This document shows, one piece after another, positions 14,925 to 23,632 of a DNA stretch of 64,000 nucleotides; the stretch's first letter is position 1; each line of letters begins with the position of its first letter. The position numbers and the translations under genes were made by a program. The notes beneath the pieces were generated by a model. It did no database searches, was not told where the DNA came from, and worked only from the letters and a program-made list of their open reading frames with translations. This DNA is from Pseudomonas protegens CHA0 (GTDB taxonomy: Bacteria > Pseudomonadota > Gammaproteobacteria > Pseudomonadales > Pseudomonadaceae), in contig NC_021237.1 in the NCBI RefSeq assembly GCF_000397205.1, positions 1,551,001-1,615,000 on the forward strand, in the 5' to 3' direction.

Positions 14925-17486
14925 TCAGAAGAAGCGGGTCACGCTGATCTTGGCGTTGCGCCCCAGGCTGGATGCGTTATCGCCGCTCAGTGGTGGGCGA
15001 TAGTCACGGTTGAACATGTTGTCCAGAGTGAAGTTGACTTCGGTGCCCTTGAGGTAAGGCTGCTGGGGTTTCCAGTTGGCGAACAGGCCGTGCACGTTGT
15101 AGCGGTCGTTCTTGTACTGGTCCCAGTAGGCGTCGCCCAGGGCGCTGGCCGGGCCGCCGGCATAGATGTCGCTGGGTACCCGGTCAGTCTGGCGCACCCA
15201 CTGGCCCTGCCAGCCCACTTGCGCATCCCACTGTGGAATCTTCACCCCCAGGCTGGCCACCCACTTGCGTGGCGGAATGTCCCGGGCCCAGACGTTCGGC
15301 CCCCAGGGGTTGGTGTAGGCGCCTTCATGCTTACCGGTAATCCACGAGTAGGACAGCGAGCCGAACAGGTAGGTCGAGTCGTAGAAGCTTTCCACCTCGA
15401 AGCCCTTGATGGTCAGGTCGCCGATATTGCGGTAGACGCCTATGGTCGGCTGGTTGCACACCTGGCCGATGCTCTTGCCGCTGCTGAGTTGCTCGGGGCA
15501 GCCGATCCCGAGGTTCTTCATGATTTCGTCTTTGATGGTGTTGTGGAACAGCGTGGTACGCACCTGTACGCGGTCGGCCTGGGTGAACACGTCGGAGAAG
15601 CTGGTGATGTTACCGGCGCGCAACGCGGTGATGCGTTCCGGGTCGAGGTCTCGGCTGGTGGCGGAACGGGTGGAGGCAGCCGACTGGACCTCGTACTGCT
15701 CGTCGATCACCGGCGCGCGCCAGGTCTTGCTGTAGTCGGCGAACAGGGCGAATTGCGGGGTCACTGTCCAGAACGCCGACAGCCGAGGCGACCAGCCGGT
15801 GTAGGTCTTGTCGCCGTAATCGTGGCCCGCCACCGGGTCGGGGCTGTTGTAGAACGGTGCGTCGTTCTTCTCGCCGCGGTTGCGCACATGGTCGTAGCGC
15901 AGGGACGGGGTCAGGGTGAAATTCCCCAGGGTGATGGCGTCCTGGATGTAGAAGGCATTGTTGTCGACCTTGCCGTGGGGCATGAAGCCAGGCTGGTAGT
16001 GGCCGTAGTTGTACTTGGGCACTTCATAGGTCTTGCCCGGCATCCACATGTCCACTTCGCGAGTGTGCTTGCGGATCTGGATGCCATTGGTCAGCGCGTG
16101 TTCCAGCGGGCCGGTGCTGAAGCGGCTGGTGTTTTTCAGGGCCAGGATCTTGTCGTCATAGCCCACGGTGATCTTGCGGCCACCGGAGGCCGGCTGGAAG
16201 AAGGCGTTCGGCCCGCGTTCGTCGGTCTGGTCGGTGGTGGAATCGGAGTACTTGGCCTCGAAGTCGATCCATGGATTGTCCACGGGGGTGTACTGGTACT
16301 TGGCGATCCAGGTGGTGTCGATGGTATTGCGCTGGGCCAGGAAGCGGCGGGTGGCGCCGTCATAACCGTACTTGTTGATGTCGCTCTGGCTCGGTGGCGT
16401 CGGGTAGCTCTTGGCCGAGAAGGGCGCCCAGATGTCGCTGTTGGAGCGCATGTAGCTGAAGCCCAGGCGATGTTCGTCGGTCAGTTGCATGTTCAGCTTG
16501 AACAGCTCGCCTTCCATGTCCTGGGCGGTATTGGGCAGGCGCTTGGGGTTGATCGGGTAGGCGTTGCGGGGGTCGGGCTGGGCGCTGGCGATCTTCATGT
16601 CGTCGCCGTCGCGCTTGGTCCAGTAGGCCAGGGCATCGAAGCGGTGATCATCGGTACGGCCGTACACCGCGCCGGTGTAGGCCTGTTCATGGCTGTTGCT
16701 GCTGTAGCCGTACTTGACCATGGCGCCGGCGTTGCGACCTTCCTGCAGCAGGTCCGGGGCGTCCTTGGTCTCCATGTGCACGGTGCCGCCGAAACCACCG
16801 TTGCCGGTCTCGGGGGAGTGCGGGCCTTTTTCCACTTCGATGCGCTTGATCAGCTCCGGCTCGATGAACACCGAACCCTGCTGGTAGCGTTCGAAGCCGC
16901 TCTTGGTGGCGCCATCAACGCTCATCGGTACGTCTTCGGCATCCCCCAGGCCCCAGATGTTGATGGTCTGGCCGCCGGGTTTGAGCGAGCCGCCCAGGCT
17001 CACGCCGGGCAGGGTGTCGATCAGGCTGACCACGTTGGTGGCCTGGTGGCGATCGATTTCCGCCTGGTTCAGGGTCGAGCGGCCGACACTCGAGGAGTCC
17101 ACTTCGGTGCCGTTGCCGATCACGCTCATGGCCCCCAGTTGCAGGGCCGAACCACTGCTCAGGTTGGTGTCGGCAGGGCGCACGATGTAGGTGTTGTCGA
17201 CCTTCACCAGGTTGAACCGACCGTCCTGCAGCAAGGTGCGAATCGCCTCTTCCGGGCTGTAGTCACCCTGCAGGGCCGGCGCCTTGGCGTTGCGCAGCAG
17301 TTGCTCATCGAACAGCAGCTGGATCTTCGCCTGCTGGGCGATCTGGCTCAGGGACGCGGCCAGAGGCTGCGCCGGCAACTGGAAATGCAGCGGCCCGGCG
17401 TAGGCCTGCAGGCTGAATGCCAGGCAGGCGGCGAGCAGGGTAGGGCGGGTACGGACTAACGGAACAGGCAAGAGCGCGCGAAACAT
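14925..17486 (-). CDS. TonB-dependent receptor with N-terminal signalling (STN) domain, haem/haemoprotein-type
   Basis: A protein of 853 aa. A signal peptide ends at about residue 30 (SLQAYAG). An STN domain (residues about 32-100, FQLPAQPLAASLSQIAQQA) is followed by the plug (NVVSLIDTLPGVSLGG) and a 22-strand barrel ending in NAKISVTRFF with the terminal aromatic residue. The plug and the WRAP motif resemble the haemoglobin/haem receptor group (HasR-like), but no hasA haemophore gene follows, so the ligand could be another iron source. STN receptors signal through a FecR/FecI pair, and exactly that pair lies upstream on the same strand. Located in the outer membrane. Confidence 0.85.
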   Translation of the reverse strand: MFRALLPVPLVRTRPTLLAACLAFSLQAYAGPLHFQLPAQPLAASLSQIAQQAKIQLLFDEQLLRNAKAPALQGDYSPEEAIRTLLQDGRFNLVKVDNTYIVRPADTNLSSGSALQLGAMSVIGNGTEVDSSSVGRSTLNQAEIDRHQATNVVSLIDTLPGVSLGGSLKPGGQTINIWGLGDAEDVPMSVDGATKSGFERYQQGSVFIEPELIKRIEVEKGPHSPETGNGGFGGTVHMETKDAPDLLQEGRNAGAMVKYGYSSNSHEQAYTGAVYGRTDDHRFDALAYWTKRDGDDMKIASAQPDPRNAYPINPKRLPNTAQDMEGELFKLNMQLTDEHRLGFSYMRSNSDIWAPFSAKSYPTPPSQSDINKYGYDGATRRFLAQRNTIDTTWIAKYQYTPVDNPWIDFEAKYSDSTTDQTDERGPNAFFQPASGGRKITVGYDDKILALKNTSRFSTGPLEHALTNGIQIRKHTREVDMWMPGKTYEVPKYNYGHYQPGFMPHGKVDNNAFYIQDAITLGNFTLTPSLRYDHVRNRGEKNDAPFYNSPDPVAGHDYGDKTYTGWSPRLSAFWTVTPQFALFADYSKTWRAPVIDEQYEVQSAASTRSATSRDLDPERITALRAGNITSFSDVFTQADRVQVRTTLFHNTIKDEIMKNLGIGCPEQLSSGKSIGQVCNQPTIGVYRNIGDLTIKGFEVESFYDSTYLFGSLSYSWITGKHEGAYTNPWGPNVWARDIPPRKWVASLGVKIPQWDAQVGWQGQWVRQTDRVPSDIYAGGPASALGDAYWDQYKNDRYNVHGLFANWKPQQPYLKGTEVNFTLDNMFNRDYRPPLSGDNASSLGRNAKISVTRFF

Positions 17487-17571
17487 GACTTCCCCCAGAG
17501 CGGCTTAAAGGCCAAAAAAAGCGCTGCGTACAGATCGCAGACGGGAGGAAGACGCGGCAGTGAAAAAAAAC

Positions 17572-17604
17572 CTCATATGCGAATGCAAAATATTCTCATA
17601 TGAG
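17572..17604. promoter_or_regulatory. Candidate Fur box / promoter region of the TonB receptor
   Basis: On the reverse strand this AT-rich stretch contains GAGAATATTTTGCATTCGC, bounded by CTCATATG blocks including the palindrome CTCATATGAG at 17595-17604. It shares the GAGAAT...ATT(C/T)GC pattern with the site upstream of the sigma-factor gene. It lies about 90 bp before the receptor start codon. Confidence 0.5.
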
Positions 17605-17609
17605 TTGGA

Positions 17610-18572
17610 TCAACGAGCCTCGAGCCTCAGCTGGCCGTCGGCCAGGGGTACGGCTTTTACCGGAATCAGCACGGGCAGTGCCTTGATCAGGGCGTCGGGG
17701 TCGTTGACATCGAGGTTGCCCGAGACCTTGTAGGCCCCCAGCGAACCCTCGGCCAGTTGCACCGGCTGGCGCCGATACAGGTTCAACTCATCCACCAGGC
17801 TGGCCAGGTCGCGGTTGCGAAAGGCCAGGTGCCCGCTGCGCCAGTCCGCGACCTCATCGCTGTCCAGGGTCTGCTGGCGCAGGGTGCCTTTGTGCAGGTC
17901 ATAGGTGGCTTGCTGGCGGGCGCCGAGCAGGGTCAACTCCCCGGGCTTGCCGTCCGGGCTGAAGGCCACCTGGCCGTGGGCGACGCTGACCACCAGCTGG
18001 CGCTGGCCACGACGCACGTCGAAGGCGGTGCCCACCACCCGCACTTTGGCCGCGCCGCTGTGCACCCACAGCGGGCGCTCCTTGTCGGCGGCCACTTCCA
18101 GGTACAGCTGGCCCTGTTGCAGGTAGATATCACGCTGCTGGGCGCTGAAATCCACTTTCACCTGGGTGTTGGCGTTGACGTACAGGGTGCTGCCATCGGG
18201 CAGCTTGAAGGCGCGGGCGCCCTTTTCCTGGGCCGCCACCTGCTGGATGTAGGGTCCCTGGGGCGTGCCCAGGTTGACTGCCAGCACCGCACAGAGCACC
18301 GCCGCGGCCGCCGCCAGGGCCGGGCGCCAGGGGGCGGGCTTGCGCCGGGGCAGGGGAATGGGCCGGCTCAGTTGCTGCAATTGCGCAAGATCGACCCACA
18401 GTTCTTCGAACTCGGCATAGGCCCGGGCGTGGGCCGGCTCGCTGACCCAGGTATCGAAGGCCTTGCGCGTGGCGCGGTCCGGGTCGTTGCGGTTGCGGGC
18501 GAACCAGCTGGCGGCCTCGGCGTCGATCTGCTCGCTGTCGAGGTCGTTGTGGGTGCCGGAAAAGCGGGTCAT
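17610..18572 (-). CDS. FecR-family anti-sigma factor
   Basis: A protein of 320 aa. The N-terminal cytoplasmic DUF4880-type segment (WFARNRNDPDRATRKAFDTWV) is followed by one membrane helix (residues about 86-104, PALAAAAAVLCAVLAVNLG). The periplasmic FecR domain (FKLPDGSTLYVNANTQV) and a C-terminal secretin/TonB-like portion come next. It relays occupation of the TonB receptor to the ECF sigma factor. The gene overlaps the sigma gene by 4 bp and precedes the receptor gene on the same strand. Confidence 0.9.
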   Translation of the reverse strand: MTRFSGTHNDLDSEQIDAEAASWFARNRNDPDRATRKAFDTWVSEPAHARAYAEFEELWVDLAQLQQLSRPIPLPRRKPAPWRPALAAAAAVLCAVLAVNLGTPQGPYIQQVAAQEKGARAFKLPDGSTLYVNANTQVKVDFSAQQRDIYLQQGQLYLEVAADKERPLWVHSGAAKVRVVGTAFDVRRGQRQLVVSVAHGQVAFSPDGKPGELTLLGARQQATYDLHKGTLRQQTLDSDEVADWRSGHLAFRNRDLASLVDELNLYRRQPVQLAEGSLGAYKVSGNLDVNDPDALIKALPVLIPVKAVPLADGQLRLEAR

Positions 18573-19117
18573 TCAGGCTGCTCCTTGCCGTTTTCTCGTT
18601 GTAGGTGCTGCTTGCAGTGCAGCAGGGCAAAGGCGATGTGTTTTTCCACCATGCTCACGGAAATGCCCATGCGCTCGGCGATCTGCGTCTGGCTCAGCCC
18701 TTCGAAGCGGTGCAGCATAAGGGCTTCGCGGCGGCGCGGCGAGAGTTGGGCGAGGACTTCTTTCAACTGTTCCAGGCGTTGCAGGCGCTGGGCCGCGGGC
18801 AGGGGCTCATGCTGCTCGTCGGCCAGGGGTTCGTTGTCCAGGCTTTGCTCGTGGTGCCCGTCCTGATGAGCCCGGGAGCGTACCTGCTGGCGCCGCCAAT
18901 GATCACGCAGCAGGTTGCGTGCCATCTGGAACAGGAAGGCCCGGGGCTGTTCGACCTGGGCCCGGTCACGGTAGTCGAGCCATTGGGTGAACACGTCCTG
19001 GGTCATGTCCGCCGCGTCGCTGGCGTTGTCCGTGCGTTTACGCAGGAAATGCAGGATGTCCGCATAGAACCCGCGAACAGAGTCCGCCGACGCAGAGTCG
19101 GGCTTGGAGCGAGACAT
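18569..19117 (-). CDS. ECF sigma factor, FecI type
   Basis: A protein of 182 aa when started at the second in-frame ATG (MSRSKPDSASADSVRGFYA); a start 30 bp upstream is possible. Region 2 (DAADMTQDVFTQWLDYRDR) and region 4 (SPRRREALMLHRFEGLSQTQ, then the IAERMGISVSMVEKHI helix-turn-helix) are complete. Its expected target is the promoter of the downstream TonB receptor. A Fur-box-like site lies about 40-65 bp upstream, consistent with iron repression. Confidence 0.9.
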   Translation of the reverse strand: MSRSKPDSASADSVRGFYADILHFLRKRTDNASDAADMTQDVFTQWLDYRDRAQVEQPRAFLFQMARNLLRDHWRRQQVRSRAHQDGHHEQSLDNEPLADEQHEPLPAAQRLQRLEQLKEVLAQLSPRRREALMLHRFEGLSQTQIAERMGISVSMVEKHIAFALLHCKQHLQRENGKEQPE

Positions 19118-19156
19118 GGATATCCTTCTTGACGACGCGGTGAGCACAAGGTCGCG

Positions 19157-19180
19157 AATGATATCGAGAATTATTGCTAT
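19157..19180. promoter_or_regulatory. Candidate Fur box upstream of the FecI-type sigma gene
   Basis: The forward strand reads AATGATATCGAGAATTATTG here; the last 15 bases continue into GCTATTTGCC. The GAGAAT(A/T)ATT core with flanking AATGAT is like Fur sites upstream of Pseudomonas iron-starvation sigma genes. It lies directly upstream of the sigma start codon. Confidence 0.55.
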
Positions 19181-19241
19181 TTGCCATCCAGGCCGATTGA
19201 TGATCCACCAGCACCGCCTACGCGCCCGAAATACCCCTCCT

Positions 19242-19364
19242 CGCAGGAGCGGGCTTGCCCGCGAGGGTGCCCTTGCGAGCGATGCCAGGCCTGCGGCCTC
19301 TTCGCCGGCAAGCCGGCTCCTACAGTGCAGAGGCGGGGTCTGTAGGAGCTGGCTTGCCAGCGAA
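19242..19364. repeat. Three REP elements between the sigma and rhodanese genes
   Basis: There are copies at about 19242-19265 (variant GGGCTTGCCCGCGAGG), 19301-19323 (reverse) and 19342-19364 (forward). The last one ends a few bases from the stop codon of the rhodanese gene. Confidence 0.85.
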
Positions 19365-19369
19365 GCGGT

Positions 19370-20953
19370 TCAGATGACGAAGAAGCCGTGGGTGCCATCC
19401 CGGCCCAACTGCGCCACCAGGCCGAATTCCCAGTCCAGGTAGCCCTGCATGGCTTCTTTCGGGTTGTCGGTGCCTTCATAGGGGCGCCGGTAGCGGTCGA
19501 TCCGGGGTGAAGCCAGTTGCTGGCGGCTTTCTTCCACGGGCAGGCCGGCTTCGATCCACGCCGCGGTGCCACCGCTGAGGAGGAACACCGGACGCTGGGT
19601 CAGGGCCTGCAGCTGCGGCACCACGAAGCGCGCCAGCAGGCTGCTGCCGCAGGTCAGGACATAGCGCTCCGCCTGTGGCAACTGGGCCAGGGCTTCCTGC
19701 AACTGGCTGGGCAATGCCCACCAGGCGCCGGGGATGTGGCGCTGCACGTAGTTGGCGCTGGCGGTGAAGTCCAGTACCAGGGTGCCGGGCTCCTGGAGCC
19801 AGGTGGCGAGGGTGCGGGGGCTGATTTCTTCGGCCGGCGAGGTGTCCGGCAGTGGCGCCTGCCAGGGGCCGCGCACGCTGAAGTCGCTGTCGCGCAGGCC
19901 GTCCAGCACCGCCACCTGCCAGCCCATCTGGGCCAGCCAGGAAGCGCTCATGTTGGCGCGCACGCCGTCGTCGTCCACCAGGACCAGGCGCGCACCGCGC
20001 ACGCTGGCGAAGTGGTCGGTTTCCTGCACCAGTTGCCCACCGGGGGTGGAGCGGGCGCCGGGCAGGTGGCCGGCGGCGAATTCCTCCGGGGTGCGCACAT
20101 CGAACAGGTAGCTGGTGCGCTTGGGGTCGGCCTGCCAGCGCCGCCACTGGGCCAGGTCGATGCGTGCCACGTCGGCGCGGTCGGCCACGGCCCGAGCGGC
20201 GTCCTGGGCTGGGGCCCGCTGGGCCTCGTTGATGGCCTTGAAGCGCCGGCTCTGACCGTGTTCGAGCTTCTGCCCGGCCAGGGTCCAGCCGATGGTGCCA
20301 TTGCGCAGTGCCGCCACCGGGTTGGGGATGCCGGCATTCACCAGGGACTGGGTGCCGATGATGCTGCGGGTGCGCCCGGCGCAATTGACCACCACCCGGG
20401 TGCGGGGATCGGGGGCCAGCTCACGCACCCGCAGCACCAGTTCGGCCCCGGGCACGCTGGTGCTGCCGGGGATGCTCATGGTCTGGTATTCGTCGAAGCG
20501 CCGGGCATCGAGCACCACCAGGTCGGCCTGCTGGTCGAGCAGTGCCTGGAGCTCCTCGGCGGCCAGGGACGGAGTGTGGCGCTCGGCTTCCACCAGTTCG
20601 CCAAAGGCCTTGCTCGGCACGTTGACGTCCTTGAACAGCTCGCCGCCGGCGCTGCGCCAACCCTCCAGGCCGCCTGCCAGCAGGGCGACATCGCTGTAGC
20701 CCAGTTGCCGCAGGCGCGTGGCGGCGCGCTGGGCCAGCCCTTCGCCCTGGTCGTAGAGGGTGATCGGGGTGTCGCGGCGGGGGATGCGCGCATACACCTC
20801 CAGCTCCAGTTTCGACAGCGCGATGTTGGCCGCGAACAGCGGGTGGGCCTCGGCGAAGGGCGCTTCTTCACGCACATCGATCAGTGCCAGCTCCTGGCGG
20901 TCGAGCAGGGCCTGGCGGATCTGTGCCGGGCTGCGGGTCGGGAAATCGGTCAT
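19370..20953 (-). CDS. Four-domain rhodanese-like protein
   Basis: A protein of 527 aa with four rhodanese repeats, at about 8-105, 128-240, 265-355 and 378-475. Repeats 2 and 4 keep the active-site cysteine (VVNCAGRTRS, Cys191; LTCGSS, Cys435). Repeats 1 and 3 have aspartates at the matching place (LYDQGEG, VDDDGV) and are probably structural or regulatory. Rhodaneses move sulfane sulfur. The gene overlaps the thiol dioxygenase gene by 4 bp, so it probably handles sulfur released from 3-mercaptopropionate. The same order is, as I recall, PA2603-PA2602-PA2601 in P. aeruginosa. Confidence 0.88.
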   Translation of the reverse strand: MTDFPTRSPAQIRQALLDRQELALIDVREEAPFAEAHPLFAANIALSKLELEVYARIPRRDTPITLYDQGEGLAQRAATRLRQLGYSDVALLAGGLEGWRSAGGELFKDVNVPSKAFGELVEAERHTPSLAAEELQALLDQQADLVVLDARRFDEYQTMSIPGSTSVPGAELVLRVRELAPDPRTRVVVNCAGRTRSIIGTQSLVNAGIPNPVAALRNGTIGWTLAGQKLEHGQSRRFKAINEAQRAPAQDAARAVADRADVARIDLAQWRRWQADPKRTSYLFDVRTPEEFAAGHLPGARSTPGGQLVQETDHFASVRGARLVLVDDDGVRANMSASWLAQMGWQVAVLDGLRDSDFSVRGPWQAPLPDTSPAEEISPRTLATWLQEPGTLVLDFTASANYVQRHIPGAWWALPSQLQEALAQLPQAERYVLTCGSSLLARFVVPQLQALTQRPVFLLSGGTAAWIEAGLPVEESRQQLASPRIDRYRRPYEGTDNPKEAMQGYLDWEFGLVAQLGRDGTHGFFVI

Positions 20954-21579
20954 TGCAGGGGCTCCTTCGACAAGTCCCAGAGGTTAGGCAGCAAATGGTT
21001 GGAGTAGCCGGAGACAAAGGGTTTTTCCTGGCCGTCCAGGTCGTACACGGCGCGCTGCACGGCACCGATATTGGCGCCATACACATGGATGCTGACGGAT
21101 ACCCGATCGGTATGGGCATTGCTCACCTGATGGATGTCGCCAATGCGTGGCGACACCGCTTCCACCTGGCCCGGCACCAGGCGCAGCGGCGCGCCGGCAG
21201 GCTGCAGGCGGCCGTCGGCCAGGCGTTCGAACCCCTGGCTGTCCTCGGCGCCGCGCAGCATGCCGATCAGGCCCCAGACCCGGTGGTCGTGGATCGGTGT
21301 GCGCTGCCCAGGGCCCCAGACGAAACTGACGATGGAGAAGCGCTGGCGCGAGTCGGCATGCAGCAGGAACTGCTGGTAGCGCTGCGGATCCGGCTGGGCG
21401 AAGGCCGCGGGCAGCCAGTCGTCCTGGCTCACCAGCTGGTGCAGCAGCGCGGCGCCCTGGTCCAGCACCCGGGCTTCATCGGGATGGCTGTCCAGCAGCT
21501 CGGCCAGAGCGGCGATAAAGTCCCGCAGGCGGGCGAAGTTGGCTGATTCGATGGCGACTGTCGTGGCGTTGTGGGGCAT
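20950..21579 (-). CDS. 3-mercaptopropionate dioxygenase (cysteine dioxygenase family)
   Basis: A protein of 209 aa from the ATG at 21579. The three iron-binding histidines are visible: TPIHDH (His97, His99) and GDIHQ (His150). SISIHVYGANIGAV-like sequence follows (here VSVSIHVYGANIGAV). The sequence closely resembles what I remember of P. aeruginosa PA2602 (DWLP, RQRFSIVSFVWGPGQ, HDHRVWGLIGMLRGAE), characterised as a mercaptopropionate rather than cysteine dioxygenase. The reaction oxidises the thiol to a sulfinate with O2 and non-haem Fe(II). It is the first gene of a two-gene operon with the rhodanese and is divergent from a LysR regulator. Confidence 0.88.
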   Translation of the reverse strand: MPHNATTVAIESANFARLRDFIAALAELLDSHPDEARVLDQGAALLHQLVSQDDWLPAAFAQPDPQRYQQFLLHADSRQRFSIVSFVWGPGQRTPIHDHRVWGLIGMLRGAEDSQGFERLADGRLQPAGAPLRLVPGQVEAVSPRIGDIHQVSNAHTDRVSVSIHVYGANIGAVQRAVYDLDGQEKPFVSGYSNHLLPNLWDLSKEPLQ

Positions 21580-21685
21580 GGGCTCCCTCCGTGGACACAA
21601 GGCAAATGACGCGAACTACACGGGCGAGCTAAAAGGTATTATTCTTATCGAACATTTTTCCAGTCATTTATTATGCGAAAAAAGA

Positions 21686-22585
21686 ATGAAGATAGATGAT
21701 CTGAATGCGTTCGTGGCGGTAATCCGCTGCCAGACCATCAGCCAGGCGGCCGATGCCCTGCAGTTGACCCAGCCAGCCATTACCCGCCGGGTGCAGAATT
21801 TCGAGGAAGCCCTGGGGGTGGAATTGCTGGACCGCAACACCAAGCCGCTCAAGCCCACCAGCATGGGCTTGCGGGTCTATGGCCAGTGCCTGGAAGTGCT
21901 GCGCAGCATCGACGCGCTGAATGAACTGGTGGCCAATGACGGCGCCCCCAGTGGTGCCCTGCGCATCGGCGTGCCGCAGACCATCGGCGATGTGGTGCTG
22001 CTCGATGCCCTGAGCCAGTTGAAGGCGCTGTATCCGCAGTTGCAGACCTCGGTGGCCACGGGCTGGGGCAGCCACCTGTTGAGCAAGGTCGAGAACGGTG
22101 AGCTGGATGTGGTGGCGGCGCTGTTTCCCGCTGGCAAGGTCTTCCCCGAAGGGGTGGTGGGCCGTTCCCTGGGCAGCATGAACCTGGTGGTGGTGGCGGC
22201 CAAGGGCGAGGTGCGCAAGCGCTCGTGCAAACTGGCCGACTGTTACCAGCGCGGCTGGGTGCTGAACCCGGACGGCTGCGGCTTTCGTGCCGGCCTGCAA
22301 CGGGCGCTGAGCGCACAGGGGCTGTCGTTGCAGATCAACCTGGAAACCTTCGGCACCGAGCTGCAACTGGGGTTGATCGCCAATGGCCTGGGCTATGGCC
22401 TGGTGCCGCTGCCGCTGCTGGAAAACAGCAGCCATCGGGACAAGCTGGAGATCGTCCCGGTCAGCGACTTCAAGCCGGTGATCGACCTGTGGCTGGTCCA
22501 CCCGCGGTTCCTCGGCAACCTGCAAGAGCCGGTGAGCATGTTCGGCGAGATGGTCGCCGCCCGCGTCGGCAAGGCTGCGCCGTAG
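21686..22585 (+). CDS. LysR-type regulator of the thiol dioxygenase operon
   Basis: A protein of 299 aa from the ATG at 21686 (MKIDDLNAFVAVIRCQTISQ). The LysR helix-turn-helix is AADALQLTQPAITRRVQNFE, followed by a full-length effector-binding domain. It is transcribed divergently from the dioxygenase/rhodanese operon with a 106-bp AT-rich gap, the usual layout for a LysR target. It corresponds in position to PA2601 of P. aeruginosa. Its TAG stop codon lies inside a REP element. Confidence 0.88.
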   Translation: MKIDDLNAFVAVIRCQTISQAADALQLTQPAITRRVQNFEEALGVELLDRNTKPLKPTSMGLRVYGQCLEVLRSIDALNELVANDGAPSGALRIGVPQTIGDVVLLDALSQLKALYPQLQTSVATGWGSHLLSKVENGELDVVAALFPAGKVFPEGVVGRSLGSMNLVVVAAKGEVRKRSCKLADCYQRGWVLNPDGCGFRAGLQRALSAQGLSLQINLETFGTELQLGLIANGLGYGLVPLPLLENSSHRDKLEIVPVSDFKPVIDLWLVHPRFLGNLQEPVSMFGEMVAARVGKAAP

Positions 22586-22663
22586 GAGCTGGCTTGCCAG
22601 CGAAGGCGCCCTCAAGGCCGGCGCAAACCGCAGGGGGCTGTTCGCCGGAAAGCCGGCTCCTTC
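22582..22663. repeat. Inverted REP pair (REPIN) overlapping the LysR stop codon
   Basis: A forward REP at 22582-22604 and a reverse REP at 22641-22663. Bases 2-4 of the first copy (TAG, 22583-22585) serve as the stop codon of the LysR gene. The following 22664-22807 is AT-rich and is probably the promoter region of the ABC transporter operon. Confidence 0.85.
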
Positions 22664-22807
22664 GGATTGTTTTTGATTATTGATTTGCATGTCTTGGCAA
22701 TCATTGAATGCAATTTTTGTATATTAAGTTAGAACCAAAACGAATTTCACGGACGTTTTTTATGTAGTTAGCATGGGGCTCGAACGCGCTGAAATAAGGA
22801 TGTTGCG

Positions 22808-23629
22808 ATGCCTGCGCCAGCCCCCCTCACCTCGTCCCGTCGCTGGGCCGAGCGCCCCGGATACCAACTCCTGGGCAACCTGCTGCTGCGCCTGGTCAGC
22901 CCGTTGCTGCTTCTGCTGGTGTGGGAACTGGCCTCGCGCAGCGGGCTGTTGCCGGCGCGGATCATCGCCGCTCCCAGTACCATCGGCGGCACCCTGTGGC
23001 AGATGCTCGGCAGCGGCGAACTGGCCGGGCACCTGTGGGTGTCCCTCAAGCGCGCCCTCAGTGGCCTGGCCATCGGTGTCAGCCTGGGCACGCTCCTGGC
23101 CCTGGTGGCCGGGTTGTCCCGGCGCGGCGAGCTCGCCATCGATTCCCCCATGCAGATGCTGCGCACCCTGCCGTTCCTGGCCATAGTGCCGCTGTTCATT
23201 CTCTGGTTCGGCGTGGGCGAGACGCCGAAGATCGCGCTGATCGCCCTGGGCACTACCTTTCCTATCTACCTCACGCTGTTTTCCGGCATTCGCAGCCTCG
23301 ATCCCAAGCTGGTGGAGGCCGCGACCCTGCTGGGCCTCAAACGCTGGGAACTGATCGTCCACGTGATCCTGCCCGGGGCTCTGCCGGCGTTCTTCGTCGG
23401 CCTGCGCTATGCCTTCGGCATCAGTTGGCTGGGGCTGGTGGTGGTGGAGCAGATCAACGCCAGCGCCGGTATCGGCTACCTGGTCAACGACGCGCGGGAC
23501 TTCATGCGCACCGACGTGATCGTCATCTGCCTCCTGGTCTACAGCGTGCTCGGCCTGGGCATCGACGGGCTGGTGCGCGGCCTCGAACGTTGCGCCCTGG
23601 CCTGGCGCCCGACCTTTATCAGGAACTGA
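22808..23629 (+). CDS. ABC transporter permease, SsuC/TauC-like
   Basis: A protein of 273 aa with about six membrane helices. The EAA loop (LVEAATLLGLKRWELIVHVI) and LPGALPAFFVGLRYAF are typical of the nitrate/sulfonate/taurine importer group. AAGGATG upstream supports the start. It pairs with the ATPase gene 3 bp downstream. Two candidate binding proteins occur later in the same stretch (27.5 and 35.1 kb). The likely substrate is an alkanesulfonate or other small organic anion, given the family and the nearby sulfur genes. Confidence 0.87.
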   Translation: MPAPAPLTSSRRWAERPGYQLLGNLLLRLVSPLLLLLVWELASRSGLLPARIIAAPSTIGGTLWQMLGSGELAGHLWVSLKRALSGLAIGVSLGTLLALVAGLSRRGELAIDSPMQMLRTLPFLAIVPLFILWFGVGETPKIALIALGTTFPIYLTLFSGIRSLDPKLVEAATLLGLKRWELIVHVILPGALPAFFVGLRYAFGISWLGLVVVEQINASAGIGYLVNDARDFMRTDVIVICLLVYSVLGLGIDGLVRGLERCALAWRPTFIRN

Positions 23630-23632
23630 CCC

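Noticed and set aside
14739..17459. A 906-codon open frame on the forward strand opposite the TonB receptor gene
   Set aside because: It is antisense to a receptor with a signal peptide, STN, plug and barrel. The frame stays open because of the high GC content and shows no domain.
14925..19117. A complete Has haem-acquisition system
   Set aside because: The receptor, FecR and FecI types fit, but no haemophore (hasA) or type I secretion genes are present on either side.
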